64,000 nt of DNA from Roseateles sp. YR242 (GTDB lineage Bacteria > Pseudomonadota > Gammaproteobacteria > Burkholderiales > Burkholderiaceae_C). A model generated the notes under the pieces. It searched no databases. It was not told the origin of the DNA and saw nothing but the letters and a program-made list of their open reading frames with translations. Both the position numbers and the translations under genes were made by a program. Shown in pieces: positions 63,713 through 64,000 of the stretch. The stretch covers positions 186,001-250,000 of the forward strand of contig NZ_FOAV01000006.1 of assembly GCF_900109745.1 (NCBI RefSeq). Direction: 5' to 3'. Every line of letters begins with the position of its first letter. Within the stretch, counting starts at the first letter, position 1.

Positions 63713-64000
63713 TTACCGCATCGGCAAAGCTGCCTCGGCAAGCGCCGCCGCTACTGCTGCCTTTGGCGTAAACGCAGACGCAGACGCAGACGTAGGCGCA
63801 GATGCAGATGCAGATGCAGAAGCAGGCGCATCGTTGAGGGTCTTCAGGAAGGCCACCACATCGGCAATCTCCCGCTCCGTCATCGCCGGCTTTCCACCGG
63901 GTGAGCCGCCAAACGGCGGATCGGTGTTGATGTTGTCCTGGTAGGCCACAGGCAGGTCGTTGTACTTGTGAACATGGCCATGCCCATCACGCGGATAGAA
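63713..64000 (-). CDS. Diheme cytochrome c peroxidase-like protein, C-terminal fragment
   Basis: The frame is open to the window edge; 95 residues are visible. The segment FYPRDGHGHVHKYNDLP, then NINTDPPFGG, and EREIADVVAFLKTLND is the typical C terminus of MauG/CcpA-type diheme peroxidases. These reduce H2O2 in the periplasm or oxidise other substrates. The last about 37 residues are an extra Ala/Ser repeat tail (ASASASAPTSASASA) encoded by a hexanucleotide array. Heme motifs lie outside the window. It is upstream of cdiB on the same strand with a 247-bp gap. Confidence 0.78.
   Translation of the reverse strand, partial: FYPRDGHGHVHKYNDLPVAYQDNINTDPPFGGSPGGKPAMTEREIADVVAFLKTLNDAPASASASASAPTSASASAFTPKAAVAAALAEAALPMR
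63774..63827. repeat. In-frame hexanucleotide repeat in the peroxidase-like gene
   Basis: Nine consecutive 6-bp units GCAGAY or variants encode alternating Ala/Ser on the minus strand. Because six is a multiple of three, copy-number change would alter tail length without a frameshift. Confidence 0.9.

Overview
The window looks like chromosomal DNA of a high-GC betaproteobacterium of the order Burkholderiales, probably near the Roseateles/Mitsuaria/Rubrivivax group. That placement is inferred from GC-rich codon use, gene neighbourhoods (dapA-bamC, dut-coaBC, parE/parC close together) and the style of the proteins; no rRNA or tRNA gene was seen that could confirm it. Most of the sequence is core genome, densely packed, with many ATGA-type start/stop overlaps. 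One accessory locus stands out at the right end.

Left part (1-20.5 kb): the 3' part of an RhlE-type DEAD-box helicase, then mnmC (wobble-uridine tRNA modification), a small ABM-fold protein, a chemoreceptor, rpiA, aroG with a small membrane protein, and pyrD. Next is an unusual pair, an XRE/MmyB regulator translationally coupled to a large beta-propeller sensor kinase and divergent from an SDR gene, with repeated candidate operator motifs between the divergent genes. An ion-channel-like protein follows, then the topoisomerase IV block parE - GNAT - lytic transglycosylase - parC.

Middle (20.5-37 kb): two near-identical 112-bp multi-hairpin repeats lie beside an unrecognised 552-aa protein. 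Then come a secreted amidohydrolase with a lysine/alanine tail, an MFS - small TM protein pair, an SDR - methyltransferase pair, dapA-bamC with a strong terminator, and a small Pro/Ala lipoprotein. A ribosomal-oxygenase-like protein with a repetitive Lys/Ala extension, slyD, an lpxD outside its usual operon, dut-coaBC and trmB complete this stretch. A 520-bp gene-free stretch full of short repeats follows trmB.

Nucleoside block (37.3-45.6 kb): eight minus-strand genes encode a BMP-type nucleoside ABC importer (binding protein, double ATPase, two permeases) followed by cdd, a purine nucleoside phosphorylase, deoC and deoA. Together they would import nucleosides, deaminate cytidine, phosphorolyse nucleosides and feed deoxyribose-5-phosphate into central metabolism. 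Divergent from this block is feoAB (ferrous iron uptake) with a Fur-box-like site upstream. An 8-bp tandem array contains the feoB stop codon.

Right end (48.5-64 kb): a DUF885 zinc-hydrolase-like protein, slyX and a YfcG-like glutathione transferase precede a complete contact-dependent inhibition locus in the order cdiB-cdiA-cdiI (minus strand, 51.5-63.5 kb). CdiA is 3198 aa, with a C-terminal module reminiscent of RNase A-like CDI toxins, and the small overlapping downstream gene is the likely immunity gene. This is the best candidate for new biology here. The window closes with the 3' end of a diheme cytochrome c peroxidase-like gene bearing an Ala/Ser repeat tail.
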